From positions 107,636 through 171,635 of the forward strand of contig JAENRP010000036.1 in assembly GCA_024741835.1 (NCBI GenBank): a stretch of 64,000 bases of DNA, read 5' to 3'. Of the stretch, positions 11,189-21,503 are shown piece after piece (position 1 is the stretch's first letter; the number at the start of each line of letters is the position of its first letter). Under the pieces are notes generated by a model. It saw nothing but the letters and a program-made list of their open reading frames with translations. It was not told the DNA's origin and did no database searches. The position numbers and the translations under genes were made by a program. Source of the DNA: Diplocarpon mali (taxonomy: Eukaryota; Ascomycota; Leotiomycetes; Helotiales; Drepanopezizaceae).

Positions 11189-12464
11189 TCGGAAGACATA
11201 CATTGGAGGGAGGGGTGGTTGGGCCGAGGGAGTGTACATAAGACGGTGTTTACAATGCAAGCATCTGTCTCGCATGGTAGCACCATCCCCCATTTCCAAC
11301 GGCTACGAGGGCGATGACGGGGAGCCATACGTCGATCACCTGTGCACTCGGGTTTATGGACATGCGCTGCGCGCTCTATTACACATCTCGCGAAGTGCCA
11401 AACGGCCTTCCGAAGCACATGATGGGCGGCTTGAGCGGGCAATGCACCCAGCAAGATGCGATGAAAGGAGCTGCACACTCGCCGCGTCGCCGAACCATGC
11501 TTTGTAGTTGTCGAGGACCCTCATTCTTGGATTTCGATCTATCTTTTCCTCCACGCGAGCTCGTTCTGCTTTTCAAGTCTCGACTGCTCTGCTCTCAGCC
11601 TCTATGGAGCTGACTCTGAAAATGAAAATGAATTCTTGATTGGTTATCGGTTTTCTTCAGTTATGTTGTTTTTTGTTTCTCTCTTTGTTTTGGTTTATTT
11701 ATTGTACCCGGCCGCCATCGTCTTCTCCCATTCAGGGTCTGACAGCGTGTGTGAAGGCGTTATTGTGTTAGGCCCAGGCGCGGGACATGATTCTTCCGTG
11801 GCTTTTGGCATGGTGCAGTGTTCTTTGGTCATCTTGAGTCCGATCCAAAGACCCCGTGGCCGCCTGGTACCGGCGAAAACTGCCGGTAGGTAGGCCCGCC
11901 CCGACCTCATATTGATACTCCGCCGCAGACCAGCTCAGTCCCTCGACCGGGCCAGCTGCGTAAACAAGGCGATCGCTTGTCCCCCTGACGATGTCTCGGA
12001 GAGGGGTGAAAGTCTTTCCCCGCACCTAATTCTGGGCCGCTCACCCCTGAGCCCCAGTCTCCCCGCATTCTGACTGGACACCCCTGAGATACAGTCTGTA
12101 GAAGCGTCCATGTCCACTTTGTAAGTCGTCTCGCGTCCACATGGAATCCGGATGTGCAGGAGACTTACCTTCTCGCTGCCTGTTTGTCCGAAGGTTTATC
12201 GGCGCGAGAGTCAGGAGACACAGCCACGGTTCTCTGATAGGACGCCGAATGTGAGGTGATCGAGGGGATCCGCGGCGCCAAAAAAAAAAAAAGAGCTTTA
12301 CGCGATGTAAAGCGTGTTGGCCTTTGTTCCGGCAGTGAAGATATCGTCTGGAATGGCGCTGCTCGTTACATCTATATAAGAGTGATCTGACCGCCGGTGG
12401 TGCCTGGTGGGAATGCATCTTGCTGCCGTGCTTCTTCTGGGCCTCTTCCCAACGTCTGACAATC
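11189..12464. other. No supported gene
   Basis: 1.3 kb between the complex I subunit gene and the rhamnosidase gene. Frames are short and contradictory. A run of 12 A lies at about 12282-12293. The final few hundred bases are the likely promoter of the rhamnosidase gene, with TATATAAG near 12371. Confidence 0.45.
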
Positions 12465-14665
12465 ATGCTTGCTCCTACGATCTTCCCCGGGCTTCCTCTG
12501 GCTCTACTCCTCCTGCATCATTCTTCACAAGGTCACGCCACCAAGTTCCAAGAATACATATTAGCCCCTAGCTGTCGTCGAATCACCCCCTCGGCCATCT
12601 TCGCCGTCGCTGGCAAGGTCGAGAACCCGAATGCCTTGTTGGCTGATGTCCGCAGCAGCGCCGGTTCCGTCTTCTCCGGGGCCAACTCGTCTGTTACGGT
12701 CGATTTCGGTCGGAACATTGCTGGTACCGTCGAGTTCGATGTGAGATCCGTATGGGGATCCGACGAGTATCTCGGCTTCACCTTCACAGAGAGCTCGACG
12801 TATATAAGCCCCTACTACTGTGACGCAACGGCGGACGACGTGGCGCTCGAGGGGCCTCTCTGGTTTCGGATCCACTCCAAGGGCAGGTACACGGCCGAGA
12901 AGAAGCACCAACGCGGTGGGTTCCGCTACATGAGCATCTGGCACAACTCGACCGGCGCCGTGAGGATTGGGGACCTGTCGGTCAACTTTACCGCGTCGCC
13001 CGCGATGGACGACCTCCGGGACTACCGAGGCTTCTTTAACAGCGACAGCGAGAAGCTGAACAGGGTCTGGTATGCGGGTGCGTACACCAACCAGCTCTGC
13101 ACGATCGATCCCGCCTACGGTAATGCGTTTGGGGCTCCCGCGGACGAGTGGTACTACAACTCGAGTATTGCCAGTAAGCTCCTAGATCTTGACCTGACCC
13201 AAGCCAGCACTTTGACAAGGGGCCTACCCTCTCGGGCACCTCGGCTCACGCGCGACTGCAGATGGCACGGCGGTCCTCGCCGACGGCGCCAAACGAGATC
13301 GCCTCGTCGCGCCCGGGGATCTCGTCATCTCCGGGCCCTCGACCATGGTGTCCACCAATCGCCTGGACGGCGTCCGGAACGCGATCGACGCGCTCTTCAC
13401 GCTGCAGCAGGCCGATGGCCGCTTGTCCTGGGCAGGGCCCCCGTTCGCCCGCTTCCTCGGCCTCGACTTTGTCTTCAGCTTCACCTACCACCTCCTCACC
13501 CTCCTCGACGTGTACGACTACTACCTGTACTCGGGAGACCTGGATTACCTGACGTCGCACTGGCCGCAGTATAAGCTTGCGCTGGCCTGGTCCTTGGACA
13601 CCATCGACGACTCGGCCATGGCCTACGTCTCCAGCCCCAACGACTGGTTGAGACGGGGGATGGGTGGGCACAACATCGAGGCAGGCTCCTGCTCCACGAC
13701 GCCGAAGCCGCTTGAGCCAGCTAACGTCGTCGCAGGCCAACTCCATCCTCTACCGGACCCTCGCCGTGAGCCTGGAGCTCGCCGACGCCGTCGGCGACAC
13801 CGCCCACCGCCGCCGCTGGACGTCGGCCATGGCCGGGATCAAGGCGGCCGCCAACGCGAGGCTCTGGGACCCGGCGCAGAACCTCTACCGCGACAACGAC
13901 ACCGGCACCTCTCTCCACCCGCAGGACGGCAACGCCTGGGCCGTCGTGTCCGGCATCGCCGACGCGGCGCGCGCCGCCGCCGTCAGCACGGCGCTCCGGT
14001 CCCGCTGGATCCGACCCTACGGCGCGCCCGCGCCCGAGGCCGCCGGCATCATCTCCCCGTACGCCTCGGGCTTCGAGCTCCAGGCGCACTACCTCGCCGG
14101 CTTCCCGCAGCGGGCGGTCGAGCTGATGGAGTTCATGTGGGCGGACTTCATGCTCGACGACCCGCGGATGACGAACAGCACGCTGGTGGAAGGGTACTCG
14201 ACGGACGGGAGCCTGCGCTACCTGTACGCGCACGACGCGCGCGTGAGCCATGCGCACGGGTGGGCGACGGCGCCGACGGCCACGCTGACGTTCCTGGGGG
14301 CCGGCGTGCAGCTGCTGACGGCGGCGGGGGCGACCTGGCGGGTGCAGCCGCGGCTGGGCGGGCTGAAGCGCGTCACGGCCGGCTACGAGACGCCGCTGGG
14401 CCGGTTCGCGGCCGAGTGGCGGGCGGCCGGCGACGGCGACGGCGGGCTGGTGGGCAGCTTCGAGAACCCCGAGGGCACGGCCGGCACGCTGGTCCTCCCG
14501 GCCGGGGATGTGCGGCCGGTGGTCACGGGGCCCCGCGGGCTGGAGCACCCGTCCGGTGCGGATGTCGGCACCGGCACCGGCACCGGCCCCGGGACCTGGA
14601 CCTTCACGGGCCTGCCGGGCGGGAGCTATGCCGTTCGGCCCGGCGCAGGGCGGCTCGCCCGGTGA
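12465..14665 (+). CDS. Secreted alpha-L-rhamnosidase-like glycosidase (GH78, six-hairpin)
   Basis: Three exons (12465-13173, 13262-13680, 13736-14665) give 685 residues. A signal peptide is evident (hydrophobic LPLALLLLHH, then GHA). The N-terminal half is a beta-rich module containing VTVDFGRNIAGTVEFDV, the central part is a six-hairpin (alpha/alpha) catalytic domain with APADEWYYNSSIA, LDYLTSHWPQYKLALAW and SPNDWLRRGMGGHNIEA, and the tail is a small C-terminal beta domain. This order is that of short fungal GH78 proteins, which remove terminal rhamnose from plant glycosides and polysaccharides outside the cell. Intron 1 is canonical (GTAAGC...CTGCAG). Intron 2 (13681-13735) must use a GC donor to keep GGHNIEA joined to NSILYRTL; it has a CTAAC branch site. 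The C-terminal region contains a short GTGTGTGPG repeat. Substrate specificity is inferred from family only. Confidence 0.85.
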
Positions 14666-16426
14666 CCTGTCCTGACGCGCGGAAGAGCCGGCGCGTCGCC
14701 GCATCTCCGGCCGCGAGGACCATCCTCCCGCCTGCTTGCTTCGCTCTCGCCAGAGGGCGCGGGCGAGACGGCTGGCGTGCCTCGCCGCCTAGAATCGCGA
14801 GAGGAAACGGGCCATCAGCTGATCGAGCGAGGCGTCCGACCCCAGGCTCCACGAAGCCCGAGCCTCTCGCAAGCTGCAGCAGAAACGGAACCTCCTCGCC
14901 TCTGTGGCCGAAAGCTGTTGCTGGCGGCCCGCGCGTACATGCTCTCAGATCTCACGTGGCGATATCGCTGTGATCACGGCAAGGACTGTGTGAGAGATGG
15001 GCGGGGGAATCAGGGAGGCGGTGGTACGCAAGGCCAGGGCTAGGGCTAGGGGGATGGAAAGGATGTAGTATCAAGCCTTGTAGCTGCGGAGAGTTTATCT
15101 TTGGGCGCTCAACTTGAAAAGGGGTAGGTTGAGAAGCAGGGTAACCTGCGAAGGAGCGACTTGCTCAGAAGGGTTCGAAGCCACAGCTGCCGCGGATCCG
15201 CAGGACGCGTGAGATGATCAAGAGGATCGCTATTGCGAGCCAAGAACTTGAAGGCTTGTCCTAAGGTGAGGAGCCCAAGCCGACTCTCCCTGTCCCAGCG
15301 CCTCTTCAAGAATATACTCGCCCAAGCCGACTCTCCCTGTCCCAGCGCCTCTCCAAGAATATACTCGCCCAAGGCCGAGGGGGTATGCCTATCGAGCGAG
15401 GCGTGGGCGAGACTCGGATCTCGGGAATCAGGGTCTGTGGGTGTCATAGGCCCAGGGTGACTCCGCCGAGTTTCGATCCAGGTGTCTCCGTGTCCTTCGT
15501 AACACGACCGAGGCGTCTCCCCCTCGCGCGTCGTCGTGCCGCACGACGAGCGCATCCGAAGCGAAGAATGAGCAAATGCGCAGCTGCGCCGGCACCAGCG
15601 CGCTGACCCTGCTGCCGTGGCGCGTCGCTGGAGATGGCACGGCCTGTGCCCGCCACCACGCGCCGGCTCCGCGCCAGATCTCGGTGTGGGTGCGTCCAGG
15701 GAAGGGCGCGTGTCGGATGTCCGTCTGGCACGACACAATCTCCAGTCCGACGGCAGGACTTGCAAGGGCTCACCAGATGGCATCCGTCCTGTCAGGACGG
15801 GTGGCGCAGAGGGTCAGGGGCGGGCGCCGCGCCTCGCTTACGGGCGAGATGTGGAGCGTGTCTATTTACTTCAGATACGATCACATCCACGCATCACCAT
15901 CCCGTACACCACCAACGGCAGATCGCGTTCGATCGGAATCTCCTCCACCACGGGCCTCCGCCACGTCTGTTCGCAGAGGGCGTCTGAGCCCCTCCCGCGA
16001 GGTGTGATTGCTCCCCTGACCCGCAGAAGACGCCTGCTATATGTCTGAAGGAGACGGACGCTCGTCTCCGCAGATGCTGTCCTGCGTCCGGGGAGACGTG
16101 AGACCACGTGGGACACGGCTCGAAACAGACCGAGGCAGAGATGCCCGCACGTGTATGTATGGAGGTCACGTTTCACTCACCCGTGCGTTGCCACGACGCG
16201 CCTTTCTGGCGAGGCTCCTTGCGCCTTCTTTGTGCTGGCAGCGGAAGGAACGCGCCGCCCGTGTCGACTCGTCGCGGCGAGCCTCGCGACTGCCGCCGGC
16301 TGGCTCTCGACGAGCCTTCTCTCCTGTTTCTTCTTCTTCTCTTCTTCTCTTCCTCTCCTCTTCTTCTCTTCCTCTCCTCTTCTTCCCTTTCCACGATCCA
16401 ACAACAACAACATCAACAACAACCCA
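14666..16426. other. No supported gene; repeat and pyrimidine tract
   Basis: GC-rich DNA with many overlapping frames on both strands, none with a motif. It contains a 47-base tandem repeat (listed separately), two GGGCTA units near 15040, and a long CT-rich tract at ~16315-16390 directly upstream of the RTA1 gene, typical of fungal 5' UTR/promoter pyrimidine stretches. Confidence 0.5.
15273..15372. repeat. 47-base direct tandem repeat
   Basis: A unit beginning GCCCAAGCCGACTCTCCCTG and ending AAGAATATACTC occurs at 15273 and again at 15320 with one difference, followed by the first bases of a third copy at 15367. Confidence 0.85.
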
Positions 16427-17503
16427 ATGGAATCCCGCGTCGCCGCCACGGGCATCGTCGCGCGCCAGACCCGCCTCGAGCTGCTCGACGACTGCACCGT
16501 CGCCACGTGTCCCATCGACAGCTCGTACTACTTCTACCGCGTCTCCCTCGCCGCCAACGCCACCTTCATCGCCCTCTTCGCGCTGTCGCTCCTGGGCTTC
16601 CTGCTCGCCTTTGCATCCACGCGGAGAGCGACGGCGTTCCATATTGCGGTGGCCTGTGGGCTCGTGCTCGAGGTGGCGGGGTATGCGGGTCGGATCCTGA
16701 GCTGGAAGAATCAGTGGCACGAGGAGGGTTTCCTGGTGCAGATTGTGTGCTTGACCATCGCCCCCGCCTTCATCGCCGGGGGCATCTACCTGTGTCTCCG
16801 CAGGATCGTGTACGCGTTCGGGCCCGAGAACTCGCGGATTGCGCCCGAGACGTACACGCGCTTCGTACGTCCTCGCCGGTGCGTGTGGCTTCACGGAGGT
16901 CGGGGCTAATCCGGACAGTTCATCCCCTGCGATCTGCTGTCCCTGCTCCTGCAGGCTGCCGGTGGCGGCATGGCCTCGGCCGCGTCCCACCAACACCGGT
17001 CGACCAAGGTGGGAGACCACCTGATGGTCGCCGGCCTGGCCTTCCAAGTCTTCACTCTCCTCGTCTTCATGATTCTATGCATCGACTTTGCGCGTCGCAC
17101 GCGCCAGAGGTACAGGTCTCTCGGCGAAGCGGCGTTCGTCCAGAATCCAAACTTCGTCAGGCTGCGCCGCTCCATCAAGTTCAGGGGCTGCGTGGGAGCG
17201 CTGACCTTGGCCACGATTTGCATCTTCTGGAGAAGCGTGTACCGGGTTGCAGAGCTGGCCGAGGGCTGGACGGGAAGCCTGATCCAGCGGCAGTGGTTGT
17301 TTGTCGGGTTCGAGGGGGTGATGGTGGTTGTGGCTTGCTTGGCTCTGAACCTCTTCAATCCCGCATTCGCTTTTCCCGAGGGAGTGGCGGGACTGGGTGG
17401 GCTGGGATCCAAGAGGAAACTGAAGAGGCCGGAGGGCGAGGAGACGACTGATGTGGTGGGCGGGAAGAGCGGCAATGAGGGAGGCCTGAACTCGAGCGTC
17501 TAG
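16427..17503 (+). CDS. RTA1-like membrane protein (lipid-translocating exporter family)
   Basis: Two exons, 16427-16864 and 16919-17503, encode 340 residues. The intron (donor GTACGT, CTAAT branch, CAG acceptor) joins TRF to FIPCDLLSLLLQAAGGGMAS. Seven hydrophobic helices are readable, e.g. FIALFALSLLGFLLAF, AFHIAVACGLVLEVAGYAGR, FLVQIVCLTIAPAFIAGGIY, and LFVGFEGVMVVVACLALN. Characteristic RTA1 features are EVAGYAGR, APAFIAGGIY, the D-LSLLLQAAGGG motif and the late RSVYRVAE segment. Proteins of this family (RTA1, RSB1, and related) are fungal plasma-membrane or ER proteins linked to resistance to toxic lipids and to sphingoid-base export; the precise substrate here is unknown. The start follows a CAA-rich and CT-rich leader. 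The Gly/Lys/Glu-rich tail is presumably cytosolic. Confidence 0.92.
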
Positions 17504-18632
17504 GATATCGCGGCTGAGAGATGGAGGAGCCATGATATGGAGAGGAAGCGGCTTTGTATGTGTACGTATGTATGAGTCGTCGACTAGGCCTTGAACTTTA
17601 GACTCGTTGTAATATGTAAACTCGGAAATCTTATGAACTCTGTCAGTGGTGCTGCATCAACAGTATTTCCTAGCGTAATACTAGGAGAACTACACGTCAA
17701 GCCATGGACTAATCCACGGAGTAACAATCTTTGGGGTGAATTTTTTCGCACGACCTTTGGCATAGATCTGTGATGAAATGATTACTACCATCTCCGGTGA
17801 GGCCAGAAGCTTGCCGCTGGCCGAGACCAGGGACGATCCTGAAGCGCTGTAGCGTCGCAGGGAGGACAAGATCTCTCTCGCTTGATGAGCGGCGCAAAGA
17901 GCAACGCCGACTGGATCTACGGGCGAAGGACGGAACCACGAGAAGACTCCGAGTCGCACCGGGTCTCATCTCGAACGACCAAGCCTCTACTCGTCGCCAA
18001 ACCAGCTCGCAAACGCCAAACGATCAACAGATGCTGGGTGGGGGGGGGTGCACGTCTGGTCGTACCTTTGACTGTGGTTGATCGTTCGCATGCTTGCGTT
18101 GTGTCTCAGCGCGAGCGCAGAGATGCTTTGGAAGCCCCTTTTCAGAACTCGAAAGGGAGAGCTGGGGGAGAGGTTATCAAACCCGAAAAAAAGATTCTCT
18201 AGATGTAGCTCTGGTGTAGGGCTTGTGATCGAGTCTAGACGGAATGCTCATGTGCTAGTCATTGTTCTTGGTAAATACTCCAGCGCGAATCTCACAACGG
18301 CAGGCTTTTTTGCCGGACTCGAGGTATGTGAATCTCCTTGGCCTTGAAAACGTGCAGACTTGCACCAGCCGTGCGCCAGCCTTCTATCGCAGCGATCGAT
18401 CATGGATATAAGTAGTAACCTTGACGACGATGGTTGGAGACCGAAGACATTGTCATGGTTGTTGAGAGGCGCTTGTCGATATCGTCGGGTTGGGGTTGGT
18501 CCTTGCTAGACCCAAGAGCAGGTCACGTGGCACCAGTGCCCTGGCTCCGAACGATATATCTCCGTAGGGTGGTGGTTGGAATGGGACTTCCTGCGTGCGT
18601 CCCGGGGTACGAGGGAATTTCTGCAATGGATT
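17504..18632. other. No supported gene
   Basis: Short conflicting frames only, with 3' flank of the RTA1 gene on the left. A G run (10 G) occurs near 18042. Confidence 0.45.
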
Positions 18633-18729
18633 TGTTGGGATATACAAGGATTGGCTTGTGTGATCGTACCTTGTGTATATACTCCTGCAGCTCTATAGAA
18701 CTCGGAATCTACCCCTTTAGATTCTGTTA
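18633..18729 (+). mobile_element. Solo LTR, family B
   Basis: A 97-base element beginning TGTTGGGATATACAAGG and ending TTTAGATTCTGTTA. Internal blocks GTACCTTGTGTATATACTCC and TGCAGCTCTATAGAACTC recur in two other places in the window. The end reads TA instead of the expected CA, consistent with C-to-T mutation. Flanks GATT/GAGT are an imperfect target duplication. Confidence 0.7.
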
Positions 18730-18847
18730 GAGTCGGCGGCTGCAATCAGGAGCTGGCTGAGCTCGCTTGTGCTGGTGTTGACATGGGTTTCTCAAGGGCT
18801 GGTCACTCTTTGGCCGACACCCATTCACACTGCCATCCCCTCGGATC

Positions 18848-19435
18848 ATGATGGCCCCTCTCCACGCAACACCTCAAGTGATGCCAACGGCTTCTGTTGC
18901 AGAGGAACTGCTGGCCGCGGACTGGGCGTGGCGGCGAGCTAGTCTCGCCGCCGGCTATCAATCACCTAGCAGCCACGGCAATACAACGTCATTCATATAC
19001 TCCGCCCACCCATCAATCATTCGATTCCCAGCAGATGCATCTCTATACATGCGTACCCACCCTCCATCCTCACCCGCCGCGCAACCCAGCACCGCCTTCT
19101 CCCAACCGCAACGATGCGGCCCGGACTACCTGAGCAGCCGGTCATCTACTGCACCTGCTGCGTTCCGGCTCACGCCTCCCAGCACGCTCCAGCAGCTCCA
19201 GCAGCTCCACGATCGCGAATCTTCGGCCGAACCTCTCGAGCTCGCCTCTCCCAGAGCCGTGGGGAGATCCATCCCAGATCGGTCGCCGAGCCTGTTGTAC
19301 TCAAGCCCGGCGCCCGGCCCGACGCTCCAGATCCGTCTCGGACACCCAGCATCCAGGCGAGGATTAGAAACTGGTTCAGACGACGCTTTTGACGAGGCGG
19401 GTGAAGAGGCTGCTCGGCCTGAGCGGGGAGGTTGA
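18848..19435 (+). CDS. Possible orphan gene (Ser/Pro/Ala-rich)
   Basis: An open frame of 195 codons from an ATG at 18848. It has a compact start (VMPTASVAEELLAADWAWRRASLAAG) followed by low-complexity Ser/Pro/Ala-rich sequence. No domain is recognised. Frames on the opposite strand of similar length overlap it, so coding status is weak. Another + frame ends in the basic stretch IQARIRNWFRRRF at 19392, which could be part of a spliced alternative. A 15-base repeat array begins at ~19455. Confidence 0.25.
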   Translation: MMAPLHATPQVMPTASVAEELLAADWAWRRASLAAGYQSPSSHGNTTSFIYSAHPSIIRFPADASLYMRTHPPSSPAAQPSTAFSQPQRCGPDYLSSRSSTAPAAFRLTPPSTLQQLQQLHDRESSAEPLELASPRAVGRSIPDRSPSLLYSSPAPGPTLQIRLGHPASRRGLETGSDDAFDEAGEEAARPERGG

Positions 19436-19451
19436 TGGCGAAGGCGGGGGG

Positions 19452-19510
19452 GATTGGCGGCTGGGGATGCCACCGCTGGGGATGCCACGGCTGGGAATGC
19501 CACCGCTGGG
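19452..19510. repeat. 15-base imperfect tandem repeat
   Basis: The unit CTGGGGATGCCACCG occurs about 3.5 times with single-base changes. In one + frame it would encode repeats of LGMPP; on the - strand it reads as Trp/His/Pro-rich repeats. Coding status is undetermined. Confidence 0.75.
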
Positions 19511-20780
19511 CGAGAGGAGCTTGGGCTGGTATGGCCGCCGAGGCATCTGAGATGCTGCTTGCTTGTATTTCTCTTGGTGGGAGGCCGGGATGTCGAACGC
19601 CATACAGGTTGGTTGTCCTCGAGCAGCACCCCGAAGCTCGAGATGATGATGCTAATGCCACCGGCGCCTCAGGAATAGAACTCGCCGTCGGATGGGTGGT
19701 TTAGAGGCCGGATTTCAGGTCTGGAGAAGATTCTTGCTCGGGACGTAGGTAAGGCCCGCCACGCTGCCCGCCAGAGCAGGACTCCATGCCACTTTGCTAA
19801 TTTGTAGTAGTCTTAGCAGCCCCGCCCATACTACTTATCTTACTCAATGCCTTCTTGCAGCTCTCAGCGAGTGATATGGGCATGTGAGGCAGTTGACATC
19901 GATCCTTGTGACGTGAACCCCTCTCCGCAGATGGGGTCGGTACCGGAGCTCCCTCGCATCGCTTCTCTGATGTGCTAGTTGTACTCTGGTCACTTCACGA
20001 CCGTTAGCCAACCGAGAACACTTTCTCTACCTTGCACGTTTCAGATTATACTTCATCTGTGAAAGATTCGATCGGGAGCGAATCACGACGTAAAGATTGC
20101 TTCCTTTGAAGAATTTTCCCAAGCACTGGGCCTCTTGCAGCGACTGTAGCAATCTCCCAGAAGCTGATAAGCTCAGAACCTTTAGCGAGGGGCTTCGATC
20201 TACCTCGAAATCTCTCGTTTCCGTACCGTTCTCCTACTCTGCTCCCAAGTGCGAACACGAATCAGAAGAAAACTCGAGACCAGAGCCGATGTAAAGGTCA
20301 ATCTACATGAATTGTACCAAGTCGTCTGGATCCCTCAGAAAACACCGCTCAGAATGATTTATCCGTCAAAATCAGCTGTAAGCTCGCAACACGAAGGCTA
20401 GACAAGCTCACGACCTTGGTTGGCTCCCACTATACTAGTTCGTTAGGAAAAGAGTCACGTCTTCGCCCAGGAGAGTATAAATCTTTGTCCAAGGAGTTGG
20501 CTAGTGTGGTAGAATCTGTAGAGATTATAGTCTCGATTTGTCGTTCTGTAAAGTCGACCTCAAATACGTTATTAACTGTGTTGTTTTCATATACATTTTG
20601 CCGTCCCAAGTCTCAAAACAGTCTATCGAAACTGAATTGCAAACCTGTTTTCGAAAGCGATTTCAGGTTACTAGACGCGCCATAGTTGGCATATGTTGCT
20701 GCTTTCAGGGACTGGCAGACTCATCTTGGCTAAACTACGAGAGAGCGAGCTCCGAACTGGGCTGGAAGAGGGTTCAGACT
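19511..20780. other. No supported gene; turns AT-rich rightward
   Basis: Frames shorten and TA-rich codons and stops increase from ~20 kb toward the LTR cluster. Short stop-bounded frames such as MSFCKVDLKYVINCVVF (20538) show no family motif. Probably repeat-derived. Confidence 0.45.
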
Positions 20781-20785
20781 GATGC

Positions 20786-21134
20786 TATTAGAATATACAA
20801 GGATTGGGCTTATGTAATCGTACCTTTTATATTACTAAAGAACTAGGGGAACACACACAAGAGTAGGCCTTAGGGAAGACCCAAAAACAAGAGAGGGAAG
20901 CACCACAATTGGGCTATCCGAGACGAGGTGTTGGGAACAATTCCCAAGTTAGGGGTGTATTCATGTACTACGGGCGTTGCGCGCTGTTTCTAAGTACAAC
21001 TGAGGTCCTATTTATCCTCCATTCGGCTCATAGCCTATCATGTGACCTATGTCACGAGATTCCTCCATTTTCTGGTCTCTACATTACTCCTGCAGCTCTA
21101 TAGGACTCGGAATCTACACCTTTAGATTCTGTCA
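20786..21134 (+). mobile_element. Solo LTR, family B, interrupted by an LTR of family A
   Basis: The left half (TATTAGAATATACAAGG...GTACCTTTTATATTAC) and right half (TACTCCTGCAGCTCTATAGG...TTTAGATTCTGTCA) together equal the uninterrupted copy at 18633-18729. The outer flanks are a perfect 5-base duplication, GATGC, at 20781-20785 and 21135-21139. The insertion in the middle is the family A LTR listed next. Confidence 0.85.
20836..21083 (-). mobile_element. Solo LTR, family A, nested in LTR B
   Basis: On the - strand this reads TGTAGAGACCAG... to ...TTCTTTA. It shares the core GCCCAATTGTGGTGCTTCC, the 'GGGAATTGTTCCCAA' block and the 'TCTCGTGACATAGGTCACAT'-type block with copies at 4.9, 25.4 and 36.7 kb. 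It is flanked by a 4-5 base duplication (ATTAC at 20831-20835 and 21083-21087, overlapping the terminal base), showing insertion into the family B LTR. Confidence 0.85.
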
Positions 21135-21139
21135 GATGC

Positions 21140-21503
21140 AGACCGAAGCGAGAAGTGTTGCGAAATCCGGTATTCCAGTCACATGACTCGCGACTCATGA
21201 GAGAAGCATTCTGTCGAGAAATGATCTGAGCATGCAGACTCAAGAGGACGCACGACCTTCAACTCTCTCCTGACCGTCCCAACCATGGATTGAGAAGAAA
21301 GCAAGCCCCCCGGCGCGTCTACCCACGTACCCAGCATGCGATTCATAAATGGCATCCTGACTAAGCCTACGCGGCTCTAGCAGCCGCTAGCGTTGTCGGG
21401 ACAAGAGCAAAAAGTATCGCGCAGCCGTTCCATCATCTCCAACGACACAACACCACGGAGGACTGGAACTCACTTGACCGGACCTGTGGGGATTCCGTCG
21501 AGA
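21140..21503. other. Upstream region of the rhomboid gene
   Basis: No gene seen. It presumably carries the promoter and 5' UTR of the rhomboid gene. An in-frame upstream extension without stops exists to ~21393, but the mitochondrial leader begins at the ATG at 21504. Confidence 0.4.

Noticed and set aside
13721..14704. 327-codon minus-strand frame opposite the GH78 gene
   Set aside because: It is an Arg/Gly/Pro-rich antisense shadow of GC-rich coding DNA; the plus strand carries the recognisable glycosidase.
15034..15053. Two GGGCTA units as a possible telomere-like repeat
   Set aside because: Only two units, sequence differs from the fungal TTAGGG repeat, and both sides are ordinary internal DNA.
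16166..17047. 293-codon minus-strand frame opposite the RTA1 gene
   Set aside because: Composed of Glu/Arg/Gly runs from the CT-rich leader and antisense of membrane helices.
16108..17451. 447-codon plus-strand frame overlapping the RTA1 gene in another frame
   Set aside because: It has Arg/Pro/Ser-rich wording and crosses the intron; the RTA1 frame shows helices and family motifs.
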